Source: Melieria omissa (taxonomy: Eukaryota > Arthropoda > Insecta > Diptera > Ulidiidae). Taken from it: a stretch of DNA of 64,000 nucleotides. The notes under the pieces are model-generated. The model was given only the letters and a program-made list of their open reading frames with translations, was not told the DNA's origin and searched no databases. Position 1 is the stretch's first letter. Every line of letters begins with the position of its first letter. A program made the translations under genes and the position numbers. Below are positions 35,701-47,765 of the stretch, in pieces. Where the stretch lies: assembly GCA_963971225.1 (NCBI GenBank), contig OZ020267.1:95779648-95843647 (forward strand), in the 5' to 3' direction.

Positions 35701-38700
35701 CTTGGCAAATAATTTGGCTTGCCGCAGCAATTAACACGAATATGTTTGTGTGTGGGTGTGTGTGAATTGAATTTTGAATTGCCATAAAACCCAAACAATA
35801 GTGAGGAAAACAAAGTTGGCAACGCTGGCAGCCAAAAAGTGTCTGGAACGAGATAAATTGTGCGTGTGGCAGCGCCACTTTGAACAGAGAGACAGCGACA
35901 GCAACAGTGCATGTGACACAGTGACAGCAGCGAGCACAGCATTCATGTCAGCAATTGGCAGTCAACAACGCGACACACATGAAAATATTCAACGTTATGG
36001 AAGTGTACTTGGTGGCTAATCATTTCATGTAAGTGAATACTTGACTCGATTAAATTTTGAAATTGTTGCATACTTTTCGGGTGTTGTCATTACTTATGTA
36101 CCGTTAGCCTTTTTTGTGTTATTTGGTGGTTTTTTTGAACTTTTTAAATGGTCATCAGCAATTTTCACACAAATACAAAATTATTTTCTGAAGCGATAAA
36201 GTGAGCTTAAAAATAAAAAACAGTATAGTAGCTAAAAATATTCTTAACATTTGAATTCTTCAATGCTTGCAAGCAACGAATTTGGCAAAAATTAAAACGT
36301 CTTATGGAGAAGACAAAAGCGCCTGCATAGAATTTTGTGGCTGGCGGAATCCTGGTAACGGGTTGTTATGGCCAGTTAAGCAAGTGAGTAAGTAGTAAAA
36401 CGTCTTGTTATAAAACTACTTGAACAAAATAATGGTAATGAGAATTTTTCATCAAATCAAGACTAAGCATTTTATTAATTTTGGTGTTTTTAGCTTTTTT
36501 ATTTTTGGTTTCCTTCTTATTAAATATAAATTCTGTGCTCTCAAATAACACATTAACTTCAAATACTTGCAGGTGCAATATGTACAGTTTCTTCGCCGAT
36601 TCTGCATGGCCAGTTCATAGCTTCTCCATAGGAAATTTTACTTTCATAGGTTACCCAGCGGCAGAATAGAACTGTTGCTAGAATAGAATTTGCCACTGCT
36701 TCATATCACATCTTAGATATTTTTATTAACTCATTAACTCAACACCTCTTAAATCATGGTTTTTTGAGCATTTTGCCACACATGACAAGTAATTTTGTTT
36801 TCTTTCTGCCTTTTTGCTATACCAAAAAAAGTTCGTCATTTTATAAATAATTTTCTTGTTTTCACGATTTTATTCAATTTTCAGTTCTTGAAATTATCAA
36901 TCGAATGCAGCTACTCTATTAAATTAATTTCATTTTCTCCACGAAACTTCATTTTTTCTTACGATTTCTTTGTTTCCTTTTTAACCTATAATAAAAATAC
37001 AAGCAACAATAATTCCAATAAACAACAACGCCGCACGTCAGTTGGCAACCCTAATCGCAGTATTGCCTTAGAGCGCGACATTTTTCTTAGCATACATTTC
37101 TGCGTACTGTCTTTGTGTACATTTGTCGCATAAACAACAAGAACGAAAAATGAACAGCAACGACAACAAAAGCAAAATTGCCATATACCGCAACCATGGT
37201 GCAATTACTATGCAAATATGCGCACAACATGCAAGCGATTGCAACAACAATAACAGAAAATCACTACAGCACAAACGCCAAACAACTGGTGACGACAAAT
37301 TACAGGGCACTTGCAAATTGCAGCCCGAAAGTATGCTACAGCCTTTACTTAACGCTAGACGACTGAAACCTTTGCTTACTACGCGCGCAGGTTCTGCTTG
37401 CATAAGAAAGCCGTCGCTGCGTTCAATACTTTAATTTATGTGAAAATGAAAATTCGCATAAAAAGTGTGCCAATAAAATATCGTTTACAAAGTTGGCAAC
37501 AAAATCAAGCAACATAAAGTCAGCGAAAGTGATTGCCGTTGGCGGCGTCTGGCGCCGAGCCACAATGCGCTGCTTGTAGGCCAACACACCAAGTGTACAT
37601 GTGTGTGTGTGTGTGTGAGTAAATATTGAAATTATGTTGCACATAATTCAAAAATTTTATATTACTTTTAACAGCTGGAGGTGTGTTTGTGTTTGGGTTT
37701 TTCGAAGCGGCCTCGGAAGCGTATACGCAATTTTTTCAGTGGATGTGTTGAAGTTTGCTGCCTTTGTCTCGGTTGCCTTATGTACCTAATTTGCTATTGT
37801 TTCTTCAACCAGCTGGCTGTTGCTTTGTTATTTTTGCATTTTGAGTCGCACATTTTTGGGGCAGCAGTTGGCAGCTGCCGGGAAGGCGGTCACGCTGTTT
37901 AAGCTGTGCAGCAGCGTGTAAAAGTTTCATGAAGTTTCGTGCTGTGCGCAACTTTGCGCCAGCAAAACAATACACCCAGAGTTGGTGAGCAGAGAAAGAG
38001 CCGGCAAAGCGTAGCGAGAAGGGTGCGTGATAAGCGAAGCAGCCATCAAAAGTTTCGCATTTAATATCCTTCTAGTTGGAATCGTTGTTGTCGGTAGGCA
38101 GTGCCGAGTTGAAGGCGCACTGACGTGCTGGGCGAATTGTCATACGTGCGGACAGACAGAATAGTGGTCGCATGTAGAGCCGAAGAAATGGTTGAATGGC
38201 TGAACAAAACGACAGTGAGACAACGCCGACCAGCAAGTGGCGCAAAACTTGGCGTTGCTTTGCGCCCAGTGAGTTCAAAAGCACACAATGCTCCTCGGCA
38301 GTCGAAGCATTTAAATGGCGGAAATTGAATTAAATTGTCCGCCGCTACGGCGCAACTTCCATTTTTTGCACCAACGCTGCTGCTGTCGGTTTTGTCTCCA
38401 ATGGCTTTTGTTGCTATTCAGCTTCGGCCGTGTGTTGGGTGTTCCTATTTAACTTGTTGTTGTTGTCATTTGTTATGACAACAATGTGATTACTATGAAA
38501 TTAAGTGAAATTAGACAGATGCGCACGTACAAGTTTCTTCTCGGCGTTGTAGTTGACTTTTTTGCATTTGTAATTTTCCTTTGCTCACGTTGCCTGCCGC
38601 AGACGAATTTGCTGCCCAAGTGGCGCATACAAATGCAAAGTTTACACGAGAACAGCAGAAATGGGTTTGCTTCTGTTACTTGTGGCAAGTTTGGATTTTT

Positions 38701-39226
38701 TGGCACCCAACTTAGTTGTTTAAATACGAACGAAAAATAAAACCGAATGGAAAAATACCTAAGAAAGGAAACAAGACGAGGCGCAAATTGAATTTTGCGG
38801 CAATTTAATTGAATTTTTCTTAAGTATTTACAGAAGTTTTTTGGGACGCTTGCCAAATGTGATGGCCGAAACTTGGTCCGAATAAAGAGATTGAAATTAA
38901 AGTGTGTGTGAAATGGTTACGTGAACGAAAGTTATGCAAACTTGAAGGATTTTTATTTTTTGGGCTTAACTTTGAGGTTAAAGAAATACAATAAATATTT
39001 AATTAGATTAAATACTGAATAATTAAATATTTTTTTTGTAAGATGAACAATTACTTGAACTGAGGAATTTGATTTTGGCTCCATAAATCAGCTGATTGCC
39101 ATGCATTTCTTTTAAGTGATTTAAGTTAATTTTATTGCGCTCGAATTTTGTTGGGGTCCAAACAAGTTTTGAGATTTTGTTTTTGTAACTTAGAAGCGTT
39201 AATCAGATTAGTTGGTGCAAAGAATG
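32709..39226. other. Non-coding region
   Basis: No gene recognised. A run of 14 G lies at 32969-32982. A 42-bp unit ('tttaacttttgc' ... 'gttcgtccgg') is repeated twice at about 33641-33720. (GT)n arrays lie at 35010-35027 and 37601-37618. 34.2-38.4 kb alternates AT-rich DNA with GC-richer islands. The frames at 37068-37434 are antisense pairs over an AAC-rich stretch and are not credible genes. Confidence 0.5.
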
Positions 39227-39480
39227 TTATTCAAAGTTTTTACATCGTTAGCTATGACTTTTTCCTACATATCGAGCGTCATATGGACTCCGCTTTAAAA
39301 TGATTTCCCGTCATTTGAAGTCATGCAAAAATATATAAAATTTTTTGCTTTTTTGTGAGGAGCGAAGTGCTGCTCGGTCAGGCTATGAGTCACCGACCGA
39401 AACAAATGCGCCTTTAAAGATTTCTTAAAGATTTTTGCAATGTGTAGGCGAGCGTTGTTCTGCTGAAAAATTAATACTTT
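39227..39480 (-). pseudogene. mariner transposase C-terminal relic
   Basis: Read on the minus strand from 39470: QQNNARLHIAKIFKKSL (family QQDNARPH; the catalytic D is N here). It then jumps directly to HLFRSVTHSLTEQHF, so the roughly 30 residues holding the third aspartate are deleted. It goes on through EAKN-like and GVHM-like segments to EKVIAND and, after a small frameshift, ends at a TAA at 39229-39227. Two of two visible catalytic positions are therefore lost. It is close in type to the element at 25.7 kb. Its 5' half is not recognisable upstream. Confidence 0.7.
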
Positions 39481-39772
39481 ACATGGTTAGAGCGCAAAAA
39501 ATGGGTCTTGTTTTCAGTTCAGTCAAACGACACATACAGATTTTTAGTGGGAAATGATGACCCTTTAGTACGAATTAAATTTCCTCGCAACTTATTTAAA
39601 CCTCAATGCAAAATATTCAACCGTTTTTTAAAGATAAGTACAGTCTTCATGTCTACAGTCTTCTTCTTCGCTACTGTCATAAAGACTGATTTGATTGAAC
39701 ATGGGCCGGAACGCTTAAAGTGATCCGAAGGCTGAGCTGAGTATGATGGCTAACGATCAGCATACTGTTTGG

Positions 39773-39960
39773 TTTAGGTTAGGTTATGGTGGCTGCCTCT
39801 ATAAGAGACACACTCGGAGGCCTATTATGAGGCCTGGTTTTGTTTTGTATACAATTTTTAATGCAGCCCGTACATACAGCTTCACAGTACCAAGGATAAC
39901 TCACATATTATGTACGAGTATAGAGTTTCTACTCCCATTTGAAATGTGTTGATGCACATG
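39773..39960 (-). repeat. SINE tail fragment, inverted beside the next SINE
   Basis: 'ggttaggttatggtggctgcc' (20 bases of it) and 'gagacacactcggaggcc' are the reverse complement of the end of the 40.0-kb SINE ('aggcctaagtgtgtctc', 'ggcagccacttaacc'). Its middle has diverged. The pair is arranged head-on, with about 60 bp between the fragment and the intact SINE. Confidence 0.6.
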
Positions 39961-40014
39961 TTGGAAAGAACACTGTTTCAAACACATATCAAATGGTTGG
40001 AGCTGTACTTCAAT

Positions 40015-40405
40015 GCCATGTCACGGGTAGCGCGCTGGCTTCTCATACCGAGCGCTCCAGGTTCGATTCCTGGCTTGGGCTGGAAAGAACACTCATTTAC
40101 TTCTATCGCTATCCACATGAAGGAAATGAGAATTACAAGAATCGCACAAGTGCGCTCTTGGCAGGCAATGGCAAAACCTCCAAGTGTGAAAGAAAAAACT
40201 GCCAATCGCCGTTCGGATTCGGCGTTAAACTGTAGGTCCCCTCCCTCCCTTTCCCCCCATCCGTTTGAAATGTGTTTTGTATCACATGTTGGAAAAAACA
40301 GTGTTGCATACACATTTCAAACGGGTGGAATTTGTGGTATCACAACGGGCCCATAGGCCTAAGTGTGTCTCATACAGAGGCAGCCACTTAACCAACCAGG
40401 CCTAA
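40015..40405 (+). mobile_element. tRNA-derived SINE, full length
   Basis: The B box GGTTCGATTCC (40060-40070) matches the polymerase III consensus exactly. It sits in a 5-bp stem CCAGG/CCTGG with a 7-nt loop. An A-box-like TAGCGCGCTGG lies at 40028-40038, and CTCATAC between them looks like the CAT anticodon loop of elongator tRNA-Met. Body landmarks are 'acttctatcgctatccaca', 'cacaagtgcgctcttggca' and 'gccgttcggattcggcg'. The tail contains an inverted pair around 'acatttcaaa' and ends with 'ggcagccacttaaccaacc'. No open gene is expected. Confidence 0.8.
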
Positions 40406-43259
40406 GTGTGTCTCGCAAAGAAGTTTAGTTCCAGAACAAAGACTCAAGTTTTTCATAAAATGATTATTTTAGATTTTTAAAATAGATCCATACATCAGTA
40501 GCAGTCATTAAGTCATTAAAAATACAACCAAAAACATTAAAATAACAATTGCTAAAATCTTTATTTGATGAAAATTCAAACACATTAAAAATACATAAAA
40601 AGAAAACAAAGTTGAAATTTTAACTGCAATTATTAACTGCCTAAAAGTATGCCACAACTTTGCGCGTCCAAAAGCCATTACACTTTGCTCTTCTTGCTTG
40701 CGCTTCATAATTTATTAAAGCATATTCATGAAAAATATTCATTAAAGAGTATAATCCTGCAGCCTTAGTAAAATGTTTTGCCTTCCTAGTTGGCAAACAA
40801 TATTATAAAATGTAATTTTTTTTCCTCGACGTATGCTCCGACATGTGCTTCTCAGACAAATCCTTTAATGCGCAATTATTCCAAAGCCTTAGCCTGCAAT
40901 TGCATTGCCAACATTTCTTTGAACATTCACCACCCAATCGAATGGCACATTGGCGACATCCAAATCGTATTCGGCAACCGACAATAAATAAATAAACCCA
41001 AACCGAATGCGAGCAGAACGCAACTAAGCAATGCCGAGCATGCATGTGTGCGTAATTTCAATTATGCCTGAACGCACATACGAACATATTTTTCGACACA
41101 AAATTGGCCTTTCAAAAGTGAGGAACATGCTGAAAGATTATGCAAAAACTCACACAAAAACATGTGCCAGCAGAAAAAGGACATGCAGATGTGTTGAAGC
41201 AAAGCCATCCTTTAATGCAAACTTCCTCAGTCAGGGCCAGGCGGCCAGCTAGAATTTGCATATAAAAAAGAAAAAAAAAACGACAACAGTCACAATTTGT
41301 GCCAAATATATGAACGAAGGGATAGACAGGCAGACAGAGAGCACACAACGCCTGGGCAGGCACACGAAGCATGACACAGTTTTCTTGCTGTCAGCTTTGC
41401 CTCTTTTCACCAAATATCCTTTTTAGTTCGATTACGCGCCGGCATGTCTATTTATTGAATTTATTGAAAAGCGCATACATACACATAACATGTTCTGACA
41501 TATAAATTGGCATGTCCGCACAAAAGCAGACAACGCAGAAGAGGAAATAGCAAACACTGAAGTAGCCATTTACAAATTTTGAAGAGCAAAAAGGAGCTGC
41601 GAAAGGATGATGGAAAAAATTGTATTTTACATTTATGAAATGCGAAGGCATTATGGTTCGAAGGGAGGAGGGAGGCGGTGTACAACAATGAAGTATGAAA
41701 GTTATGGAAAGAAGGTAAAGTGGGAGCAAGTGAGATTTAGTTTCAATCGGCATTGATGGACCTCTTTGTACGCTGCAGGTCCTTTTGACATCACGTTTTT
41801 CATGTTAAACATGGCAATTGGAAGTTATAATGAAAATAAAGGTTTTGACAGAATTATTTCTTTGAAGAAACAGAAATAGGCTAATCTCTCTAATGAGATG
41901 AGCTGAATTGCAATAACAACCATTTAATGACATAAACAATTTAGTTTGTTATATTTATTTCCCATTAGTTTTAACATATAATTTCTGTCGCAACTTCTTC
42001 CAACGTTATTAAACATATGCTCCAACCGACTGATGGACGAAGGGACAACAGCACAGATTCAAGGACGAAATAACTCTAATAAGCTGATTCTTTTGTTATT
42101 TGTAGTCTTCTTCTAGACGTTTTTGACCCCATGCGTCTATAGAAAGGGTGAGAAACATGTGTGAGTAGCTCTAATTGTGACGTTACATTTCGCAAACTTT
42201 CAGTCAAATAAACTTACAATCTCTCCCACACACACACACACACAAACATTTTTATACACTAACATCAAAGTGAAGCAAAATGCAAAGCAGCATTTTATTT
42301 AGCATGTTTCTTGCGGGTGATTTTACGTTGGTTGTCAACAAACTGAAAATATAAACGCACTCACGCACACATTGGCAATCAGCTGTGAGGAACTTAAATG
42401 CTTGACTGCGCCCCGTTCTGCTGTAGCGCCAAAAGGCCGCGTGGGCGTGCCTACCCCACACAGACTCAACGCAACCCAAGCCACAGCTTCGGTAGCTTAA
42501 TAATTTTGCAGTGTTTACACTTAAAATTTGTAATGCAAAAGAGTTTAAAAAGGCCAAAAAAAATAATAAAAAAGTAAACAAGGCAACCAGGGGAAATAGG
42601 AAAAAAACCCCAACCAGTTTGGACAGCGCATTGAAGTGAAATTTCTCGCTTGGAAAAATTGGTCAATTTGCTGCGAAATCACGGACACAAACACAGACAC
42701 ATGCTCACATACACTCAAACACACACACACACACACTCGTACAGCTTAAGGCAAAAGCAGTAGTGGCTGCGGAAGCGGTACGGCACATTCAGGCTAATTT
42801 TGTCTAACAAGCAGTGGAGATCAGCCAACAGGCGTAAAAAGGGTTTATTTGCAATGCTGACAATGTGATTGTGTGCGTGCGCGTAAATGTATGTGTTTAA
42901 ATAAAATTACGACAGCATTATGTTTGGGCAAAAAAATTGCAAACAAGCAGCAACCAGAGCAGAGGACAGAAAAAAAAACCAAAGCGCATTATTTGAATTG
43001 TTTTTGTTGTTCGTTGATGATTGCTTTCTTTTGGGAAAGCGGAAAATTGACGCTCGTATGTTAGGCAGCAAATTGGCTTATTTGCGTAAACAGTTTTTTT
43101 GTTTGCAAAAAGGCAGCAAAAGCAATTTGAATAAAATTTAGATTTATGAAACGGAAAAATGAAACAAATTTAACTATGTAGACATTTTAAAGGCAAAATT
43201 AAATGATTTTTTTAATATAATAAAATAATAAAATATTGAAGTTATATTTGATTTTATAT
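40406..43259. other. Non-coding region with CA arrays
   Basis: No gene recognised. (CA)n arrays lie at about 42226-42244 and 42720-42738. Frames such as 41448-41753 and 42252-42581 lack any motif I know. Confidence 0.5.
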
Positions 43260-43260
43260 A

Positions 43261-44538
43261 CAGGGTTTTTTATTTCGAACCGAAAACTTTGGCAGCCCTG
43301 CGTTCGACAACCGGAGCTGTCATCTGTCGTTGCATTGTGTTAAGATTGTAATTTAGTGTTTGCTATTTATGAAAATGGACCGATGAAGTATCGCTCAACG
43401 TGTAAATATAGTGAAAATTCACTATAAAAATGGTGAAAATTTGAGCACCACTTTTCGCGCACTGAGGAAGGATTTCGGACGTCACGGAAGGCCTGTTTTG
43501 TCAACAATTTCGGATTTATTCGCGAAATTCGAACGAACTGGTTCTGTACAAGATGTATAGAGGCCAATACGCAATCGCCCTGCACGTTCGGCCGAAAATA
43601 TTGGTGCTGTAGCTGCCAGTGTTGAAGATGACCCGAATTTATCGCTTCCATCGCGTTCACAACAATTGGACATCTCCATCACCTCAATTTGGCGTATTTT
43701 GCATTTGGATTTGCATCTTCATCCATACAAAGTTCAATTGGTGCTGAAATTGGAGCCGGGAGATCACAGAATGCGTCGTAACTACGCCGAATGGGTGCTT
43801 GAAAAATAGTCCGAAAATCCCAATTTTTCGCACACAATTTTCTTCAGCGATGAAGCACATTTTCACCTCGGCGGTTACGTTAATAGTCAAAATTGTCGTG
43901 TGTGGGGCACAGAAAATCCACACGTGATTGTCGAGCGCCCAATGCATCCACTTAGAGTCACTGTTTGGTGTGCATTGTGGTCCAGTGGTGTCATAGGGCC
44001 ATATTTCTTCGAAAATGATGAAGGACAGACCGTTACCGTCAATTGTGAACGTTATGACCGTATGATAACCGAGTATTTCTGGCCAGCGATCGAAAATATG
44101 GATGTGGAGGAGATGTGGTTTCAACAGGACGGCGCTACATGCCACACAACACGACCGAACATGACAGAATTGCGAACCAGTTGGTGATGCCAATTGGCCG
44201 TCAAGATCGTGCGATCTGAACCCTTTGGACTTTTTTCTTTGGGGCAACCCGAAAGACCAAGTCTATGCAGACAATCCGCAGACTCTGGAGCATTTGAGGG
44301 ACAACATACGTGCAGTTCTTGGCGCCTTACTGCTTGCTATATGTAAAAAAGTCATCGAAAATTACCTAAAAATAATCGAGGTGTGCCAGGCTGCTCGTGG
44401 CGGTCATTTGAATGATGTCATATTCCATTACTAATGGCACAAACCAAATATTATTTTGATAATAAAGTTTCATCAAAATTCAAATTTTAATTGATTTTTT
44501 TCTTTATTTACTTTTTCGGCTCAGATTGGAAATATTAG
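43261..44538 (+). mobile_element. DD41D (rosa-type) Tc1/mariner transposon
   Basis: The left end begins CAGGGTTTTTTATTTCG at 43261 after a TA. The right end is less clear: 'tttttcggctc' at 44511-44521 matches the inner part of the left end in reverse ('gttttcggttc'), but the outermost bases and TA have decayed and an (AAAAT)n array follows. The length of about 1.28 kb is that of a complete element. The transposase and its spacing (next entry) assign it to DD41D, a lineage first described from a Ceratitis fruit fly, which fits the proposed host. Confidence 0.75.
43369..44434 (+). pseudogene. DD41D transposase, inactivated
   Basis: From the ATG at 43369 one frame carries the paired-like N-terminus (IAQRVNIVKIHYKNG, then FRALRKDFGRHGRP), the first catalytic block FFSDEAHFHLGGYVN, and WFQQDGATCHTTR with the second aspartate. 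After a frame change near 44180 it continues GDANWPSRSCDLNPLDFFLWG with the third aspartate (PLD), and GGHLNDVIFHY at the stop, 44432-44434. Related proteins have 41 residues between the last two aspartates; here roughly ten codons are missing at the frame change. In-frame stops are TGA at 43384, TAG at 43558 and TAG at 43807. All three aspartates survive, but the gene cannot be read through. Confidence 0.85.
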
Positions 44539-44629
44539 AATAAAATAAAATAAAATAAAATAAAATAAAATAAAATAAAATAAAATAAAATAAAATAAAA
44601 TAAAATAAAATAAAATAAAATAAAATAAA
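44539..44629. repeat. Pentanucleotide array (AAAAT)n
   Basis: About eighteen uninterrupted units directly after the DD41D element. The perfection suggests recent length change. Confidence 0.95.
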
Positions 44630-44954
44630 GTTGAGGCCTCTTCTCAATTATAATTCTTCATTCTTTGAAACATTGCCTGATTTCTGGCACCTTTTACAGT
44701 CCAGTTGTACTCGTAGAACATAGAACGTTGGTAGAAAATTGCAATTCAATGAAAGCAACTTGACAGCTCATGACTTTCAAAACTAAATTTTACCATCACT
44801 GCCATACGAAATAACAGCACGAAAACATAAAATAGTATGAGTATGAGTTCCGGTAATTGTCGGGGCATATCATCAAGAATAAAAATTGACTGAAACAATT
44901 AGTTTCAAGTTATTATTTCTATAATTGGAAAGCATTGCGTAGTAGTTGGGTTTA

Positions 44955-45840
44955 CCTGAACCCTTCTGTCATTAAGAAAATTGTTCACTTTTTATCATCA
45001 CGAAGGTACCAGGGTAACTTCATACAATTTTTATTGGAAATGCAAAATTTTGTAGCGGAATAATTTAAACAAATGTTTTGGTTTTAAACTAAATGTTATT
45101 TATTGATAATTTGAATAAAAAACATTAAACATTTGTTAACAGTGCAATAATTGTTAACATTGCAATAATAATAAATTGACAGGTTGCCCAAGCGAAGTAT
45201 TGGTGTTGTTGTCGCTTGCATAAACTATCATGCGAGTGTAAAATTATCTTCAAGAAAGAATCACCAAAAATGTATATCTTTTTTTTAATCAACAAGTCCA
45301 GAGCTTTTGTTGCTGTGAAATCAAATATCAATGAATTTATGGTTTACTTTTGGGCCCCAAAATGAGATGTTTTTATGAATGAGAAGTGCCTCAGAAGTAA
45401 ACGAGTTATCCGTGAGCCTTCAAAGCTATGAATTACAATGTTGACTCCCTTTGCTCCTTCTTGGATCTCACGTCGACAATTCGCAGTTAGGAAAGAACCT
45501 CTTGCAGTCGATAGCTTCGATAGATTGTACTAAACTCTGTTGACCTTTGAATACGATTCTAAATTTAAATTAAGAGTTTGTGTCACCACTTGAATATACT
45601 TGCTTTGATTCAAATATGAACAAATTATTTCACAAGAAAACTTTATTGTTTTACTGTATTTTGTATGAAGGTACCCGGGTACTTTCGTATAGAAAAAATA
45701 TACAATGCTTAAAAATCGATTCCATACTATATCATATATCTAATAGCTTAGTCAATCGATTTTTTGGACTTCTATCTCAAGAATGCATAAGGTACCCAGT
45801 TACCTTCGCATTGACAGGTAGTGTTAAGCATGAAATGAAG
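44955..45840. repeat. Repeat region with GGTACCCGGGTACC-like motifs
   Basis: 'cgaaggtaccagggtaactt' at 45002, 'gaaggtacccgggtacttt' at 45669 and 'aaggtacccagttacctt' at 45791 echo the sub-terminal motifs of the piggyBac-like units at 21.6 and 53.6 kb. A weak left end ('gaacccttctgtcattaag') and right end ('ctgtcaatgcgaagg' in reverse) might be decayed piggyBac-like ends, but I cannot define a TTAA pair. The minus-strand frame 45125-45331 has no known domain. Confidence 0.35.
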
Positions 45841-47765
45841 TGTGGGCAGTCATTGCTCAATCAAATTATATATTATTAGGAGCCATTATGCGACATAACC
45901 TCAGCAACTACAAAAATTTTCAAGGTTGTTCAAGTCAATAGGAAAACAAACCAAGTTGTAGAGACAATGACAAGCACTGAAGAGAAATTATGTAATAAAT
46001 TATGAGTTATGCGTCACCTGCCAATGCTCGCCACCATTGTAGAAACCAATTCGAACAACGCGAACGCTTACCGTATAAAAGCACACAACTTCACGCAATC
46101 ACTTTCCACAAGTGTGCTTTGTGTGTTGGAATCACAACACGCCCCCAGCAAGCGGCAGCCCCATTGCTCATCGTTGATTTATACTTGAAATTATACATTC
46201 TTGCACTGATTTCTATCGCACTTTCAGACACTTTTTGTGTATAATTTTACTGGTTGCTTTCCAGCCTTACGCCCAGCATTGCATGTTCCCAATTTGTTTA
46301 GGAAGATTATGCTCGCTGGCAATTGCAGGAATTGCCGTTGGACAACAAGTGCTGGTCGAAATACCAAATTAAATGGCCTTTTGGTTGTTTTGCCTAAATT
46401 AGATGGTCGTGCATTAAGCGACAAATCAAACATGCATAAATTACCAGCAAATTTAATTATTGTGCATAGGTGCGTCGTGTGTCTCTGGAATTTAATCAGA
46501 TTTTTATTTATTGTTGTTGTGGGCCATGTTGTTGGACTTTTATTGTTGTTGTAGTGATTATTTTTGGCATTGATTGAATTTGGCATTTACGATTATTGAC
46601 GAAAATAGAAACCCTTTCTTGATACCTAAGGAAAGGACAACAGGGCGTATGAGTTAAGAGAGAGCCGTGTTCAGTAATAGTTTTTAATCCTTTCAGTAAA
46701 ATGTTTTAATGTCTCATGTTGAGATTGCAATTCGACATTACGACAGTAAACTTTCACATTATTAAAATTTGCTGATTCATTGATGATGATGGCGTTTTTA
46801 GTGGCAAAAAACGTACTATCACCAGACGAAGTTACTAAATCGTTTGTTGTCCAATTCATTTGCGGTCACTGTGACGGTACTTCCAACTTCACCTTCGTTT
46901 ACCTCTACTTCCCCATCTGAATCTATGTTTAACTCATTAGGTAAACAATACTTCTCACCGTGATCTTCGTCAAAGTATAGTGGCTCTTCATTCCATACAG
47001 ATTTAGCATCTATTTCGGGGGTAACACCAGTTTTGGGGCGGCCTACATTTTACGTTTATTTTTTGACTATGGAAAAGCTTTGAAGATTTCTTGTCAGAGA
47101 TTGTATGGAATACTTACTGGGGAATGGAAAAAAATTATGTTGAATTTGTATTCAAAATGGCAGCAGAAACGCCTTGGGTGGGTTTAGGCAACGACTTTTT
47201 TAATACTCCTATATCTTCAAATCATAAAAATCCTTCCTTCCAATCCTGAAACCAAAATGGCATGCTGTCATATGGCAGCCAAACATCGCATTGGTATATA
47301 ACAAATGATTTTAGTTTACGTTGCCTGCTGACACGTCACTTTAAGCTAAAAGAAAACCTTATCTTTTGATTGCAGGGTAGAAAAATGTATGAACATGCGT
47401 GGCTTGGAAGATCAACGGTAGAGGGGAGGTGGTTGTCTAAATCTCAGAGTAGCCGAAGACACATTTGGGTCATGCTTGAGTTATGATACTATGAGCTCTG
47501 ACTGCTATGTTTTCTATTTCGGTTCATGCTCATGACAGCCAGACAGTTGGAAATGTTGAGCCGGTTCCTTATTTTGACCGATTCGATATATTATATAAGT
47601 TATACCTATATGTCTCGGCAAGGAACTCACTCGAAGATTTTTCTTTGTGAGTTGAACAGTGGCAATGGCAGGTGATCTCCGGTTTCGTAGATCTTATATT
47701 TAAGTAAAAGGTTAGAGTTTAAAATTCAAAATGTTGAGAGTTTTTTGGGTGGCAGAATTTATATA
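45841..47765. other. Non-coding region
   Basis: No gene recognised. The frames 46224-46586 and 46237-46554 are antisense shadows of one another over an AAC/GTT-rich stretch. Parts of 46.8-47.2 kb share words with 22.3-22.5 kb in mixed orientation. Confidence 0.5.

Noticed and set aside
39773..39795. Telomere-like ggttaggtt repeats
   Set aside because: Only two units are present, and they belong to the SINE tail, which ends in (ctaacc)-type repeats in other copies.
40021..40075. Possible genuine tRNA gene
   Set aside because: Although the B box is exact, the A-to-B spacing is 32 bp (about 44 in tRNA genes), no acceptor stem pairs, and the sequence continues into the SINE body.
42545..42736. 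Cysteine/valine-rich frame starting MCVCVCLSV
   Set aside because: It is the translation of a CA/GT microsatellite on the minus strand, as are similar frames near 3.1, 14.6 and 59.2 kb.
45125..45331. Minus-strand frame tested as a piggyBac transposase remnant
   Set aside because: It lies in a region with piggyBac-like motifs, but no transposase signature or DDD motif could be found in any frame.
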